NCBI RefSeq assembly: GCF_025869515.1
Contig: NZ_JAOZVR010000102.1
Location: 1-41,601, forward strand
Direction: 5' to 3'
Length of the DNA: 41,601 nucleotides
Source: Ferrovibrio sp.
GTDB lineage: Bacteria > Pseudomonadota > Alphaproteobacteria > Ferrovibrionales > Ferrovibrionaceae
Program-made: the position numbers and the translations under genes
Notes under the pieces: generated by a model
Told to the model about the DNA's origin: nothing
Databases searched by the model: none
Seen by the model: only the letters and a program-made list of their open reading frames with translations
Shown: piece by piece, positions 31,355 to 39,952 of the stretch
Layout of the letters: each line of letters begins with the position of its first letter
Position numbering within the stretch: position 1 is the stretch's first letter

Positions 31355-33546
31355 GTGAAGTCAAAAAAGCCGTGCAGTACCCCAAGGATCTGATGGGCCT
31401 GAGCAAGGCCGAATACGATCTGGTGCTGCAGATCATGGGCCGCGTGCCCAACACTGTCGAACTCGGCATCTTCTCGGTGATGTGGTCGGAGCACTGCTCC
31501 TACAAGTCGTCGAAGAAGTGGCTCAAGACCCTGCCGACCAAGGCGCCCTGGGTGATCTGCGGCCCGGGCGAGAATGCCGGCGTGATCGATATCGGCGACG
31601 GCGACGCCGCCATCTTCAAGATGGAAAGCCACAACCATCCCTCCTTCATCGAACCCTACCAGGGCGCGGCGACGGGCGTCGGCGGCATCCTGCGCGATGT
31701 CTTCACCATGGGCGCGCGGCCGATCGCCAATCTCAACGCGCTGCGCTTCGGCGCGCCCGAGCATGCCAGGACCCGCCATCTGGTCTCGGGCGTGGTGCAT
31801 GGCATCGGCGGTTACGGCAACTGCGTCGGCGTGCCCACCGTGGGCGGCGAGGTGAATTTCCACCCCAGCTACAACGGCAACATCCTGGTCAATGCCATGA
31901 CCGTGGGTCTGGCGAAACAGGACAAGATTTTCTATTCGGCCGCTGCGGGCCTGGGCAACCCGGTCGTCTATGTCGGTTCCAAGACCGGCCGCGACGGCAT
32001 CCATGGCGCCACCATGGCCTCGGCCGAGTTCACCGACGATTCGGAAGAGAAGCGGCCTACGGTTCAGGTCGGCGACCCCTTCACCGAAAAGCTGCTGATC
32101 GAGGCCTGCCTCGAACTGATGAACACCGATGCCATCGTCGCCATCCAGGATATGGGCGCCGCCGGCCTCACCTCGTCGTCGTTTGAGATGGCCTCAAAAG
32201 GCGGCATGGGCATCGTCATCGACCTCGACAAGGTGCCGGCGCGCGAAACCGGCATGACGCCGTTCGAATTCATGCTCTCCGAAAGCCAGGAGCGCATGCT
32301 GATCATCCTCAAGCCCGGCAGCGAGCCGCAGGCCGAGGCGATCTTCAAAAAGTGGGAACTCGATTTCGCCGTCATCGGCCATCTCACCGATACCGGCCGC
32401 ATGGTGCTGCGCTTCAACGGCGAACAGGTCGGCGATCTGCCGATCGATCCGCTGGCGGCGGCGTCGCCTGAGTATGATCGACCGTGGGTGAAGACGCCGC
32501 CGCAGAAGCCGCTCGGCCGCGTCAACCATCCGCTGCCGTTCGTCGAGGCGCTCGGCAGGCTGATCGGTGCGCCCGACATGGCTTCGCGCCGCTGGATCTG
32601 GGAACAGTACGACCACCTGGTGCGCGGCGACACCGCGCAGATCCCCGGTGGCGACGCCGCCGTGGTGCGCGTCGAGGGCCATCCGACCAAGGCGCTGGCG
32701 ATGACCACCGACTGCACGCCGCGTTACGTCTTTGCCGATCCGGTCGAGGGCGGCAAGCAGGCGGTGGCCGAAACCTGGCGCAACATCACCGCTGTCGGCG
32801 CGCGTCCGCTGGCGATCACCGACAACATGAATTTCGGCAATCCGGAACGCCCCGATATCATGGGGCAGTTCGTCGGTGCCGTCGAAGGCATCCGCGCGGC
32901 CTGCCTGGCGCTCGACTATCCGGTCGTCTCGGGCAACGTGTCGCTCTACAACGAGACCAACGGCAAGGGCATCCTGCCGACGCCCGCCATCGGCGGCGTC
33001 GGCGTGCTCGACGATGTCGCCACCATGGCGACGCTGGCCTTCAAGCTGCCGGGCGAGGCCATTCTGCTGGTCGGCCGGACCAACGGTCATCTCGGCCAGT
33101 CGGTTTACCTGCGCGACATCTGCGGCCAGGAAGCCGGACCTCCTCCTTCCGTCGACCTCAAGGCCGAACGCACCAACGGCGATGCCGTCCGCCTGCTGAT
33201 CGGCAAGGGCATGGTCTCGGCCGTGCATGACTGTTCCGACGGCGGCCTGGCGGTGGCGCTGGCCGAAATGGCCATGGCGGCCGGCTTCGGCGCCGAGGTG
33301 ACGCTGCCGTCCGGCGATGCTTTCGAGATCGGCTTCGGCGAGGACCAGGCGCGGTATCTGCTCACCTGCCCGGCCGAACAGGCCGAAGCGGTGATCGCGG
33401 CGGTCGAGGCCGCCGGCGCGCCGATCATGAAACTCGGCCTCACCGGCGGCGATGCGTTGACCTTCCAGGGTCTCGGCACCATATCGGTGGCGGCGCTGAA
33501 GTCGGCCCATGAGGGCTGGCTGCCGGGCTATATGGCTGGCAAGTAA
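31351..33546 (+). CDS. purL: FGAM synthase large subunit PurL (small type)
   Basis: Formylglycinamidine ribonucleotide synthase catalytic subunit, 731 aa. This is the small form that needs separate PurS and PurQ, unlike the about 1,300-aa enterobacterial enzyme. ATP-binding and glycinamide regions include [59 protein letters not shown] and GNVSLYNET. The GTG start overlaps the purQ stop. The bolA gene follows after 30 bases, so readthrough expression of bolA-grxD is likely. Confidence 0.97.
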   Translation: MSEVKKAVQYPKDLMGLSKAEYDLVLQIMGRVPNTVELGIFSVMWSEHCSYKSSKKWLKTLPTKAPWVICGPGENAGVIDIGDGDAAIFKMESHNHPSFIEPYQGAATGVGGILRDVFTMGARPIANLNALRFGAPEHARTRHLVSGVVHGIGGYGNCVGVPTVGGEVNFHPSYNGNILVNAMTVGLAKQDKIFYSAAAGLGNPVVYVGSKTGRDGIHGATMASAEFTDDSEEKRPTVQVGDPFTEKLLIEACLELMNTDAIVAIQDMGAAGLTSSSFEMASKGGMGIVIDLDKVPARETGMTPFEFMLSESQERMLIILKPGSEPQAEAIFKKWELDFAVIGHLTDTGRMVLRFNGEQVGDLPIDPLAAASPEYDRPWVKTPPQKPLGRVNHPLPFVEALGRLIGAPDMASRRWIWEQYDHLVRGDTAQIPGGDAAVVRVEGHPTKALAMTTDCTPRYVFADPVEGGKQAVAETWRNITAVGARPLAITDNMNFGNPERPDIMGQFVGAVEGIRAACLALDYPVVSGNVSLYNETNGKGILPTPAIGGVGVLDDVATMATLAFKLPGEAILLVGRTNGHLGQSVYLRDICGQEAGPPPSVDLKAERTNGDAVRLLIGKGMVSAVHDCSDGGLAVALAEMAMAAGFGAEVTLPSGDAFEIGFGEDQARYLLTCPAEQAEAVIAAVEAAGAPIMKLGLTGGDALTFQGLGTISVAALKSAHEGWLPGYMAGK

Positions 33547-33576
33547 AGAAAAACCAGTCAAAAAGGACGCTGACAG

Positions 33577-33807
33577 ATGGCAATGGACGCCAGCGAAATC
33601 GAGACCATGATCAAGGCCGCGCTGCCCGACGCCCAGGTGCGCATCGACGACCTGCGCGGCGACGGCGACCATTACGCCGCCACCGTGGTGTCGGCCGCCT
33701 TCGCCGGCAAGACCCGGGTGCAGCAGCACCAGATGGTTTATGCTGCGCTCAAGGGCCGCATGGGCGGCCAGCTGCATGCCCTGCAGCTCACCACGCAAAC
33801 CCCTTAA
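33577..33807 (+). CDS. BolA-family protein
   Basis: 76-aa BolA-like protein, a partner of CGFS glutaredoxins in [2Fe-2S] cluster handling and iron regulation. ASEIETMIKAALPDAQVRIDDLRGDGDHYAATVVSAAFAGKTRVQQHQMVYAALKGRMGGQLHALQL is the full BolA fold, with the conserved C-terminal His in L-H-A-L. ATG 33577 is used; ATG 33583 is an alternative. It is followed 23 bases later by grxD, the usual pairing. Confidence 0.94.
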   Translation: MAMDASEIETMIKAALPDAQVRIDDLRGDGDHYAATVVSAAFAGKTRVQQHQMVYAALKGRMGGQLHALQLTTQTP

Positions 33808-33830
33808 CTTACGACCAGAGGACGATCGCC

Positions 33831-34172
33831 ATGAGCGAGAAGGAACAGACTTTCGAGCGCATCCGTGAGGAGCTTTCCGGCAACGATGTCGTGCTGTTCA
33901 TGAAGGGCACGCCGGTCTTCCCGCAATGCGGCTTCTCCGCCGTCACCGTGCAGGTGCTGTCGCGCCTCGGCCTGAAGTTCAAAGGCATCGACATCCTGGC
34001 CGATCCGGCGATCCGCACCCATCTGAAGGAATTCTCCGACTGGCCGACCTTCCCGCAGCTTTACGTGAAGGGCGAATTCGTCGGCGGCTGCGACATCGTG
34101 AAAGAGATGTACCAGAACGGCGAGCTGCAGACCTATCTCACCGAGAAGGGCGTCGCCACCCAGGACGCCTGA
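33831..34172 (+). CDS. grxD: Monothiol glutaredoxin (CGFS type) GrxD
   Basis: 113-aa glutaredoxin that carries and transfers [2Fe-2S] clusters with glutathione. The CGFS active site is at residues 33-36 (FPQCGFSAVTV). Glutathione-binding features K25 (MKGTP), WPTFPQLYVKGEFVGGCDIV and the C-terminal LKEF region are normal. A ribosome site GAGGACGA lies before the ATG. It sits directly after bolA; these gene pairs act together in iron-sulfur homeostasis. Confidence 0.96.
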   Translation: MSEKEQTFERIREELSGNDVVLFMKGTPVFPQCGFSAVTVQVLSRLGLKFKGIDILADPAIRTHLKEFSDWPTFPQLYVKGEFVGGCDIVKEMYQNGELQTYLTEKGVATQDA

Positions 34173-34179
34173 GTGCGGC

Positions 34180-34596
34180 GTGAGCGTCGCGCCGCCATTC
34201 TCCATTCTCGGACTCGACCATGTGGTGCTGCGGGCGGATAACCCGCAGCGCCTCATTGCTTTCTACCGCGATATACTCGGCTGCACGGTCGATCACGACC
34301 AGCCGAAAATCGGCCTCACCCACCTGCGCGCCGGCAGCGCTCTCATCGACATCATGGATCGCAGCGGCGCGCTGGCGTCGCCCGGCGACGCGGCGCCCGA
34401 GCGCGCGCGGCGCAATGTCGATCACATCTGCCTGCGCATCGATCCGTTCAACCATGATGCGATTGCCGCGCATCTCGAATCGCATGGCATTGCCATCCAG
34501 CCGCCGGCCAATCGTTACGGTGCCGGGGGTGAGGGCCTTTCGATCTATCTTTCCGATCCCGAAGGCAATGTGGTGGAGCTGAAGGGTGGGGAATGA
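34180..34596 (+). CDS. VOC-family (glyoxalase-like) protein
   Basis: 138-aa protein of the vicinal oxygen chelate superfamily. Two beta-alpha-beta-beta-beta modules are visible: LDHVVLRADNPQRLIAFYRDILG and VDHICLRIDPFNHDAIAAHLESHGI. Putative metal ligands are His in each LDH/VDH and Glu in NVVELKG near the C-terminus. It may be a glyoxalase, dioxygenase or drug-binding protein; the substrate is unknown. The start is GTG 34180, 7 bases after grxD. Confidence 0.88.
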   Translation: MSVAPPFSILGLDHVVLRADNPQRLIAFYRDILGCTVDHDQPKIGLTHLRAGSALIDIMDRSGALASPGDAAPERARRNVDHICLRIDPFNHDAIAAHLESHGIAIQPPANRYGAGGEGLSIYLSDPEGNVVELKGGE

Positions 34597-34645
34597 CATT
34601 CATCGGCCGGCGGCATTGGTCTGGAAATGTCTGCCGATAGCCTCG

Positions 34646-36976
34646 CTATTCTGTGGCCAACCGAATTATCCCCTCGATGCTGGATAATTCTCGGAAATTC
34701 TGCTGCCTATAGTGGACAGCTCCTGGGCATTTTTTGGTGTCCGCACCCCGGATAGCGGCGACAAGTGGCTTGACCAAATCGCGCAACACCAAGCCGGTAG
34801 CAGAATCCGATGTAAAGATTCTGATCAACCTCTGTGGAACACGAAATAAGCGTTCATCAAATTCAGATAATAGGATTTGACGGACCGCAAACGTATTGCA
34901 AATCCCATCGTTGCTTTGTTCGGTGTCGGTTTGCGGAAATGCGGCAATCAGGCGGCTGTAACGATCGACTTTCTGGCTCCCTATCTCGCCTTCCTTCGGA
35001 CATAACAGCAAAGTCTCGCGAGATCCGAGATCTAACAACAGACTTGCGTTTTTCTCGATACAGCGGAGGCCGGTTTCATTCAGCGAGAATGTACTATCGT
35101 ACGGTCGGACCAGTGCGAGGAGGGCTTCCTTTTCCGCCTCGCTAAGATTGACGCGAGCAAGGCCGCTCACATCTGTATCCGGCATTCTGTTGGGATTTAT
35201 CTTGGTTGCAGCGAACCTGCGGATTTTCGTAGCATAAAGTTGTGCGTTGGAAAAATTAGCCAGTCTCAACTCGGCTGATCCAAGATCAGCGCCATGCAAT
35301 TTAGCTTCTTTTAGGGTGGCAGCCATAAAATCTGCCCGGTCGGCATGAATACCATAGAGCTCGGACCTGGTGAAATTGCTCCCTATGAATTGCGCACCTG
35401 TGAGGTTTGCAGCATGGAGTTTGGCGGCGCTTAACTGGGCACCATGCGCTTTCACATTGATCAGGTTTGCGCCTTGAAGCTCAGTGCTCCGCATATCGGC
35501 CTGATGAAGAATCGTTCCCTGCATCTTGGCGGAATGCAGGACCGCATTCCGCAGATCCGCAGTCGCAAGATTCGCGTTCTGCAGATTCGCCTTGTAGAGG
35601 ACAGCCGAGGAAAGATTCGCTCCGCGCAGATCGCGGGATGACAGATCGATTCCGAGGTTTTCTTTCCTGGTTGTTTTCTTCACTCCATCCTGAATTTCGG
35701 TTTCCGCGATCTTCAACAATGATCCGTGATATTCGATCACGCGTGCCGGCCGGACATCGGAAATGAAGGGGAGGCTCTTATAGAAGGAGCTGGCGATTGT
35801 GCGAAGCTCGGCTCCGCTTCGTCGGGTGTCGAGTTTGGGCGATTGCGACGCGAGCATGTCGGCCAGTTTCATGCCTGCGTAATGACACGAATGGTTTTGT
35901 ATCGGCCACGGCCTTTTTCCCGTCAGGTGATCGCGCGAATCTTCGGCCGCACCCCAGAATGGATCGTTCACCATGGCAGAGAAAAACTGATCGCCGCAGC
36001 CGTCGAATGGACGATAGGGACCGATGAAGGCCATCGCGGCTATGATCGCGCAAAAGGCGAATCTGGCCAGTCCGCGGCCACGGTCGACCATGAAAATCGT
36101 TACCAAGGTCGCCGCCAGCCATATGCCGGCCAGCATGAGGGCCTGCCAAATGATCGTGGGCTTGATCGAGAATGCGCTTACAAAGGCCAAGGTTATCCAC
36201 CAGATCAGCACGATCCAGCCGATATCGGGCATTGACGGCACGAGGCCTTGGCCAAGAATTTTCCAGGCTCTTTTATTGTCGGATTTCCAGTAGCTGCGAA
36301 TTTCCGAGAAGGTGGATCGGTGCTCCCCCTGCGATGATTCCGTGTCCGGAGTCGCATGTTTCGGCGGTTGATAGTAGAGGTGCCAGAAGAAGAGCACGAT
36401 GATGCAGTCGGCAATAATGACTGCAATATGCAGATCGTGCAGCCAGGGATGGTGGTAAGGCAGAAAAGCGCCCTGCAGGCTGAGCAGCACGATCAGGGGT
36501 GCGCAGAAGACGGTAAGCCCGATCATCGTCCTGATCAGGAAGCGCACCGTGCTGCCGAAATGCTCGCCGATCAGCATATATACGAAGGGCGATGAATTCA
36601 GCATGTCGAGATGGTCGACTTCCATCTCATTTGGCAGCCGCTCCTGGTCCAGCCTGTCCTTGAACTGCCAGCTGGTGCGGGCGAGGAAATACATCTGCAG
36701 CAGTAGATCAAAATGGAACAGAAGCAGCAGAAGCGGCGTGACGAGATAGATGCCGACGATGGGCAGCTCGATATCGAGCAATGGAATCTTGGGCGCCTTG
36801 TCACTCAGCAGCTGTTCATGCGTCGTCGATCCGGCCAGCACAGCAACGTAGAGGCAGAAGCCCATAAATGCGGTATAGATCGTACGGACCAGCTTGGCGT
36901 TGTCGTCGATCGCCTTGCGCAATGTATCCAGTGGAATGGCTGGACTGGCCGGCTCACGGTCCGCGCGATTGCCCAT
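34646..36976 (-). CDS. Multi-TM membrane protein with pentapeptide repeats
   Basis: 776-aa protein from the chosen start. About seven TM helices occupy residues 30-345 (for example LVRTIYTAFMGFCLYVAVLAGS and LPIVGIYLVTPLLLLLFHFDLLLQMYFL). A cytosolic or periplasmic segment follows, then about 140 residues of pentapeptide repeats near 440-580 (A-N-L-x-x, A-D-L-x-x type), expected to fold as a right-handed quadrilateral helix. A C-terminal domain with several Cys has no recognised family. Base and codon use are clearly AT-richer than the neighbours, suggesting transfer. ATG 36976 with GGGGGA upstream is preferred; ATG 37045 would add 23 residues. Function unknown. Confidence 0.8.
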   Translation of the reverse strand: MGNRADREPASPAIPLDTLRKAIDDNAKLVRTIYTAFMGFCLYVAVLAGSTTHEQLLSDKAPKIPLLDIELPIVGIYLVTPLLLLLFHFDLLLQMYFLARTSWQFKDRLDQERLPNEMEVDHLDMLNSSPFVYMLIGEHFGSTVRFLIRTMIGLTVFCAPLIVLLSLQGAFLPYHHPWLHDLHIAVIIADCIIVLFFWHLYYQPPKHATPDTESSQGEHRSTFSEIRSYWKSDNKRAWKILGQGLVPSMPDIGWIVLIWWITLAFVSAFSIKPTIIWQALMLAGIWLAATLVTIFMVDRGRGLARFAFCAIIAAMAFIGPYRPFDGCGDQFFSAMVNDPFWGAAEDSRDHLTGKRPWPIQNHSCHYAGMKLADMLASQSPKLDTRRSGAELRTIASSFYKSLPFISDVRPARVIEYHGSLLKIAETEIQDGVKKTTRKENLGIDLSSRDLRGANLSSAVLYKANLQNANLATADLRNAVLHSAKMQGTILHQADMRSTELQGANLINVKAHGAQLSAAKLHAANLTGAQFIGSNFTRSELYGIHADRADFMAATLKEAKLHGADLGSAELRLANFSNAQLYATKIRRFAATKINPNRMPDTDVSGLARVNLSEAEKEALLALVRPYDSTFSLNETGLRCIEKNASLLLDLGSRETLLLCPKEGEIGSQKVDRYSRLIAAFPQTDTEQSNDGICNTFAVRQILLSEFDERLFRVPQRLIRIFTSDSATGLVLRDLVKPLVAAIRGADTKKCPGAVHYRQQNFRELSSIEGIIRLATE

Positions 36977-37124
36977 CCTGGTGTCCCCCGACCCCGTTGC
37001 TGCTGCAGTCTGCCACCACATCGCGATCACGAAAATCGGATTCACAATTCTTCGGCGCCGCTGCTTACTCCCGTATGCATTCCGCTGTTGCGATGCCGGC
37101 CGATTTCTCCGATAGTTCCGTCCG

Positions 37125-37544
37125 ATGACCGATATCGCCGCCGATACGCTGATCCAGCGCTATTTCGACGCCTTCAATGCGCGCGATACGGAAGGCTTTC
37201 TCGATCTGCTGACCGACGATGTGGTGCATGAGATCGGCCAGGATGACGGCCGCACCGCGCGCGAGACCGGCAAGCCCGCCTTCCGCGCCTTCCTCGACCG
37301 CACCACGCGCTGCTACGAGCAGAAGGTGGTCGATCTCTTCGTCATGGCCAGCCCGGACGGCAGCGGCGCGACGGCCGAATTCACCCTGCTCGGCGTCTAT
37401 CTCGAAACCGACGCCGGCCTGCCCGAGGCGGAAGGCCAGCGCTATGCGCGCCCGGCCGGCGCGGTCTTCGAGATTCGCGACGGCAAGGTGGCGCGCGTCT
37501 CCAATCCCTATCCCGGCGACGCGCTGAATCCCGCCCAGGCTTGA
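37125..37544 (+). CDS. NTF2/SnoaL-like fold protein
   Basis: 139-aa cone-shaped alpha+beta protein of the NTF2-like/SnoaL superfamily, opening with LIQRYFDAFNARDTEGFLDLLTDDVVHEI and including the closing strands AGAVFEIRDGKVARVSNPYPG. Family members are isomerases, cyclases or small-ligand binders; a few are toxin immunity or scaffold proteins. No catalytic Asp/His pair can be assigned safely. GC content is back to the high local level, unlike the pentapeptide gene to its left. A terminator hairpin follows at 37573-37602. Confidence 0.82.
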   Translation: MTDIAADTLIQRYFDAFNARDTEGFLDLLTDDVVHEIGQDDGRTARETGKPAFRAFLDRTTRCYEQKVVDLFVMASPDGSGATAEFTLLGVYLETDAGLPEAEGQRYARPAGAVFEIRDGKVARVSNPYPGDALNPAQA

Positions 37545-37572
37545 TGCGGGCCTGAATGCGGCAGGCATAAAA

Positions 37573-37602
37573 AAAGCCGGCTGCAGGGCTGCAGCCGGCT
37601 TT
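37573..37602. terminator. Bidirectional intrinsic terminator
   Basis: AAAGCCGGCTGCAG (37573-37586) and CTGCAGCCGGCTTT (37589-37602) form a perfect 14-bp inverted repeat. A-rich sequence on the left and T-rich on the right supply U tracts for both strands. It separates the convergent NTF2-like and flavodoxin genes. Confidence 0.88.
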
Positions 37603-37618
37603 CGTACTTTCGGAGACT

Positions 37619-38209
37619 TTACGCGTCGACCAGCTCGCGCTGCTTCGCGGCGGCGAACTGCCGGGTCAGCGTGGCGACGCGCCGGCCCAGATGCTCGGCG
37701 GTCTTCAGGTCGCTGGCGATCGGGCCGTCCTCCGGCCCCTGGTCGTTGTTCGACTGCGCCATGGCGCCGAGGAAGCTGCCCAGGCGATTGAGGTCGTTGA
37801 CGCTGCCCTTGGAATTGTTGTTGCCCGGCAGCAGGTCGAGGCCGACCCAGATCATCGCATGCTGGGCGGCGAAGACGGCGAACTGCTGCAGCGTGCTGAG
37901 CTTGTCGCCGGACTGCGAGGCCGAATTGGTGAAGCCGGCGGCAAGCTTGTCCTTCCAGCCGCGGCCGTACCAGATCTGCCCGGTGTAATCCATGAAGGTC
38001 TTCATCGGCGCCGAGGCGCTGCCCATATAGGTGGGCGCGCCGAAGACGATGGCATCGGCGGCATTGATCTCGGCGATCCGCGCCTCGGCCTCGGCCACCG
38101 GCACCAGGATGGCCTTCGCGCCACCGGCGGCGACGCCCGCCGCCACGGCTTCCGCCTGTTTCTGGGTATGGCCAAAGCCGCTGTGATAAACGATCGCTAC
38201 CTGGGTCAT
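37619..38209 (-). CDS. Flavodoxin-family NAD(P)H:quinone oxidoreductase-like protein
   Basis: 196-aa FMN-binding flavodoxin-like protein related to WrbA-type oxidoreductases. The FMN phosphate loop is IVYHSGFGHTQKQAEAVAAG. The FMN ring region includes VFGAPTYMGSASAPMKTFMDYTGQIW and a KLAAGFTNSASQSGDKLSTLQQF segment; family length is normal. It likely reduces quinones or other electrophiles. It is divergent from an HxlR regulator gene, with HxlR-like palindromes in the shared gap, which fits a quinone- or electrophile-responsive pair. Confidence 0.9.
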   Translation of the reverse strand: MTQVAIVYHSGFGHTQKQAEAVAAGVAAGGAKAILVPVAEAEARIAEINAADAIVFGAPTYMGSASAPMKTFMDYTGQIWYGRGWKDKLAAGFTNSASQSGDKLSTLQQFAVFAAQHAMIWVGLDLLPGNNNSKGSVNDLNRLGSFLGAMAQSNNDQGPEDGPIASDLKTAEHLGRRVATLTRQFAAAKQRELVDA

Positions 38210-38248
38210 TTTCGCTAAGTCCTTGTTCGTTCAGGAAAGAATTAGATA

Positions 38249-38275
38249 ACCTGAAGCAAGTCAGTTACTTCAGGT
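38249..38275. promoter_or_regulatory. Operator near the flavodoxin promoter
   Basis: ACCTGAAG (38249-38256) and CTTCAGGT (38268-38275) form a perfect 8-bp inverted repeat with an 11-base spacer, 40 bases upstream of the flavodoxin start. AAGT/ACTT half-sites inside it resemble those of the palindromes near hxlR. Confidence 0.55.
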
Positions 38276-38308
38276 GACTATGAATATGTCCCCTTGATTT
38301 CCTGAGTA

Positions 38309-38327
38309 AAGTAGGTACTTAAAAGTA
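38309..38327. promoter_or_regulatory. HxlR-type operator array
   Basis: AAGTA-GG-TACTT-AA-AAGTA contains two overlapping perfect palindromes (38309-38320 and 38316-38327). TACTT-n-AAGTA is the style of site bound by HxlR-family sensors such as YodB and QorR. It lies 30 bases upstream of the hxlR ATG, so autoregulation is likely. Confidence 0.7.
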
Positions 38328-38357
38328 ACCAGTGCAGATTCTGAACCGGAGCTTCCC

Positions 38358-38771
38358 ATGGTCACGTCCGCGTCCCTGCCCAAGACTGCTGCCCCAGGCC
38401 CGGGCGGCGAGCGCCACGAATGCCCGGTCGATGCCGTGCTGCGGCTGCTGATGGGGCCGTGGACCACCTACATCCTCTATGTGCTGCGCACCCAGGGGCC
38501 GCGCCGCTTCGGCGAGCTGAAGCGCGAGGTCGGTGGCATCTCGGCCAAGGTGCTGACCGAGCGGCTGCGCATGCTGGAAGAGGCCCGCCTGGTGCATCGC
38601 GACTACCAGGCGACGATTCCGCCGCAGGTGACCTACAGCCTGGCGTCGCGCGGCGCCGAGCTCAATCCGATGCTGGATGCGCTGAAGGATATCGCGCTGC
38701 GCTGGCAGAGCGAGGATGCCCAGGCTGTATCGCAGCAGGCGATGGCCAGCATCAGGCAGGCGGCGGAGTAA
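38358..38771 (+). CDS. HxlR-family transcriptional regulator
   Basis: 137-aa winged-helix regulator. HxlR hallmarks are the early Cys in ECPVDAVLRLLMGPWTTYILYVLRTQGPRRFGELKREVGGISAKVLTERLRMLEEARLV and the wing YQATIPPQVTYSLASRGAELNPML. The single Cys (C29 by position in HECPVD) is the usual redox/electrophile sensor. It is divergent from the flavodoxin gene; operators at 38249-38275 and 38309-38327 lie between. The pattern matches known quinone/aldehyde-responsive HxlR-oxidoreductase pairs. Confidence 0.92.
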   Translation: MVTSASLPKTAAPGPGGERHECPVDAVLRLLMGPWTTYILYVLRTQGPRRFGELKREVGGISAKVLTERLRMLEEARLVHRDYQATIPPQVTYSLASRGAELNPMLDALKDIALRWQSEDAQAVSQQAMASIRQAAE

Positions 38772-38790
38772 AGCGCGCCGGCAACAAAGT

Positions 38791-38836
38791 CAAAGACATC
38801 AAAGGCCGCTCATGCGAGCGGCCTTTGATGTCTTTG
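38791..38836. terminator. Perfect 21-bp hairpin (terminator-like repeat copy 1)
   Basis: 38791-38811 and 38816-38836 are perfect complements around the loop ATGC. The stem contains GGCCGCTC/GAGCGGCC. It is 20 bases after the hxlR stop and 40 bases beyond the end of the convergent DUF2971 gene, so it may terminate both. Its 38801-38833 part closely resembles the second hairpin at 39828-39862. Confidence 0.8.
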
Positions 38837-38875
38837 GGGAAAATATCATCCCCCTACGATAATCGCAGTTTTCAT

Positions 38876-39775
38876 TTATAAATACGGAGCAACAGATTTA
38901 TCAACCTGTATATTTAATAAGCGGTTTTTGCGCAAAAAAGACTTCAATGCCATCGAGGGAATACGATTTCGTGGCCCCAGTACTATTTTTGTAAACAGTG
39001 CTTCAGGATCAATTTCGAACTTTAGATAAGGCACAAGAGAGTGCCTGCGTGGAAGAAAATTTAAAACACCCGTCACTGCCTCAGAGAATCCGCTGTCAGT
39101 ATTGAGATGAGCAGCAAATAAGCGCCATTCTTTTTCTTCCTTAAATGATGAATGCTTAATACCAAAGCGCCTTATGTAACTTAGAACGAAGTGAACCATG
39201 GAAAGAGTATGCCATGCCTTTTCTTGTTTTATTTTTGTCTCTTCGTCCGATTCAAATGACAGTAAACTTGGAATGCGATGGTGATTTAATGCGCCATCAG
39301 TGACGCAATTTCGAATGACCTCAGCTTCGTTTTTAAGGCTGTTCTTCTGGATGTGGCGTTCGTATTCTACCTGCTGGAGGCTATATAATGGGAAGCCTTC
39401 CGCACTACTGGTTCGCTTCTTCGCAATATCTCGCAATAGATTCCCATTAAAGCCTATTGCGAAACCATGTCCGTCATCAGCATATCCACGCCACTGACTA
39501 AGCAAATCCCCATCTTCTGATAGGCAGAACCCATATCCTTGACAGAGGTCGTACGAAGAATCGTAGGTTTCTCTCCAACGTTTAATTTGGTATTCCTCCA
39601 CTTTCATTTCTCTAAGCAAATCGACGACTGCTTCGGTAACCTCTCTACCTTCTCTTGCATCGTTGGTTTGGTGTAGGTCGGTCAACCATAGCGACTTACT
39701 CTCAATGATGGATTTGAAAGCAGCGGCACTGCAATAGTGAAAAATGGTGGGAACTTGGTCGCCGATTTCAGACAT
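38876..39775 (-). CDS. DUF2971-family protein in AT-rich cassette
   Basis: 299-aa protein resembling DUF2971: FHYCSAAAFKSIIESKSLWLTDLHQTNDAREG at the start, a middle motif FCLSEDGDLLSQWRGYADDGHGFAIGF and EEKEWRLFAAH near residue 220. No catalytic chemistry is established, though this family is often found on genomic islands and near defence genes. Base composition is far more AT-rich than the surroundings, with many A/T third positions. It is flanked by two similar terminator-like hairpins (38791-38836 and 39830-39853), suggesting a recently acquired, single-gene insert. Confidence 0.75.
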   Translation of the reverse strand: MSEIGDQVPTIFHYCSAAAFKSIIESKSLWLTDLHQTNDAREGREVTEAVVDLLREMKVEEYQIKRWRETYDSSYDLCQGYGFCLSEDGDLLSQWRGYADDGHGFAIGFNGNLLRDIAKKRTSSAEGFPLYSLQQVEYERHIQKNSLKNEAEVIRNCVTDGALNHHRIPSLLSFESDEETKIKQEKAWHTLSMVHFVLSYIRRFGIKHSSFKEEKEWRLFAAHLNTDSGFSEAVTGVLNFLPRRHSLVPYLKFEIDPEALFTKIVLGPRNRIPSMALKSFLRKNRLLNIQVDKSVAPYL

Positions 39776-39829
39776 GGGTACCCCAATTGAGTCTTTTTTT
39801 GAAATAGCCTTTTTAATTTTATAACTAAA

Positions 39830-39853
39830 AAGGACGCTCTTGCGAGCGGCCTT
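39830..39853 (-). terminator. Leftward intrinsic terminator (repeat copy 2)
   Basis: Read on the minus strand, AAGG-C-CGCTC-GCAA-GAGCG-T-CCTT forms a stem (one mismatch) followed by a T-rich stretch. It lies just beyond the rpsD-like tail, as the natural rpsD terminator would. The sequence 39828-39862 is similar to 38801-38833. Confidence 0.7.
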
Positions 39854-39879
39854 CGTTGTTTCGTACTGAACCGGAGCGC

Positions 39880-39933
39880 TTAGCGCGAGTAAGACTCGAC
39901 GACCATGTTCGGTTCCGTCTTCACCGGGTACGG
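39880..39933 (-). pseudogene. rpsD (ribosomal protein S4) 3'-end remnant
   Basis: On the minus strand, 17 codons plus TAA read P-Y-P-V-K-T-E-P-N-M-V-V-E-S-Y-S-R. This strongly resembles the C-terminus of bacterial S4 (...YPVxMEPNLVVEFYSR). The sequence upstream (right) of PYPV is not S4-like; it is the spacer after the response-regulator stop. The remnant differs from the usual motif at M-to-T and F-to-S, so it is probably not under selection. A leftward terminator follows, as after a real rpsD. An intact rpsD is not in the window. Confidence 0.65.
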
Positions 39934-39952
39934 CCCGGCGGCGCCCGCCGCG

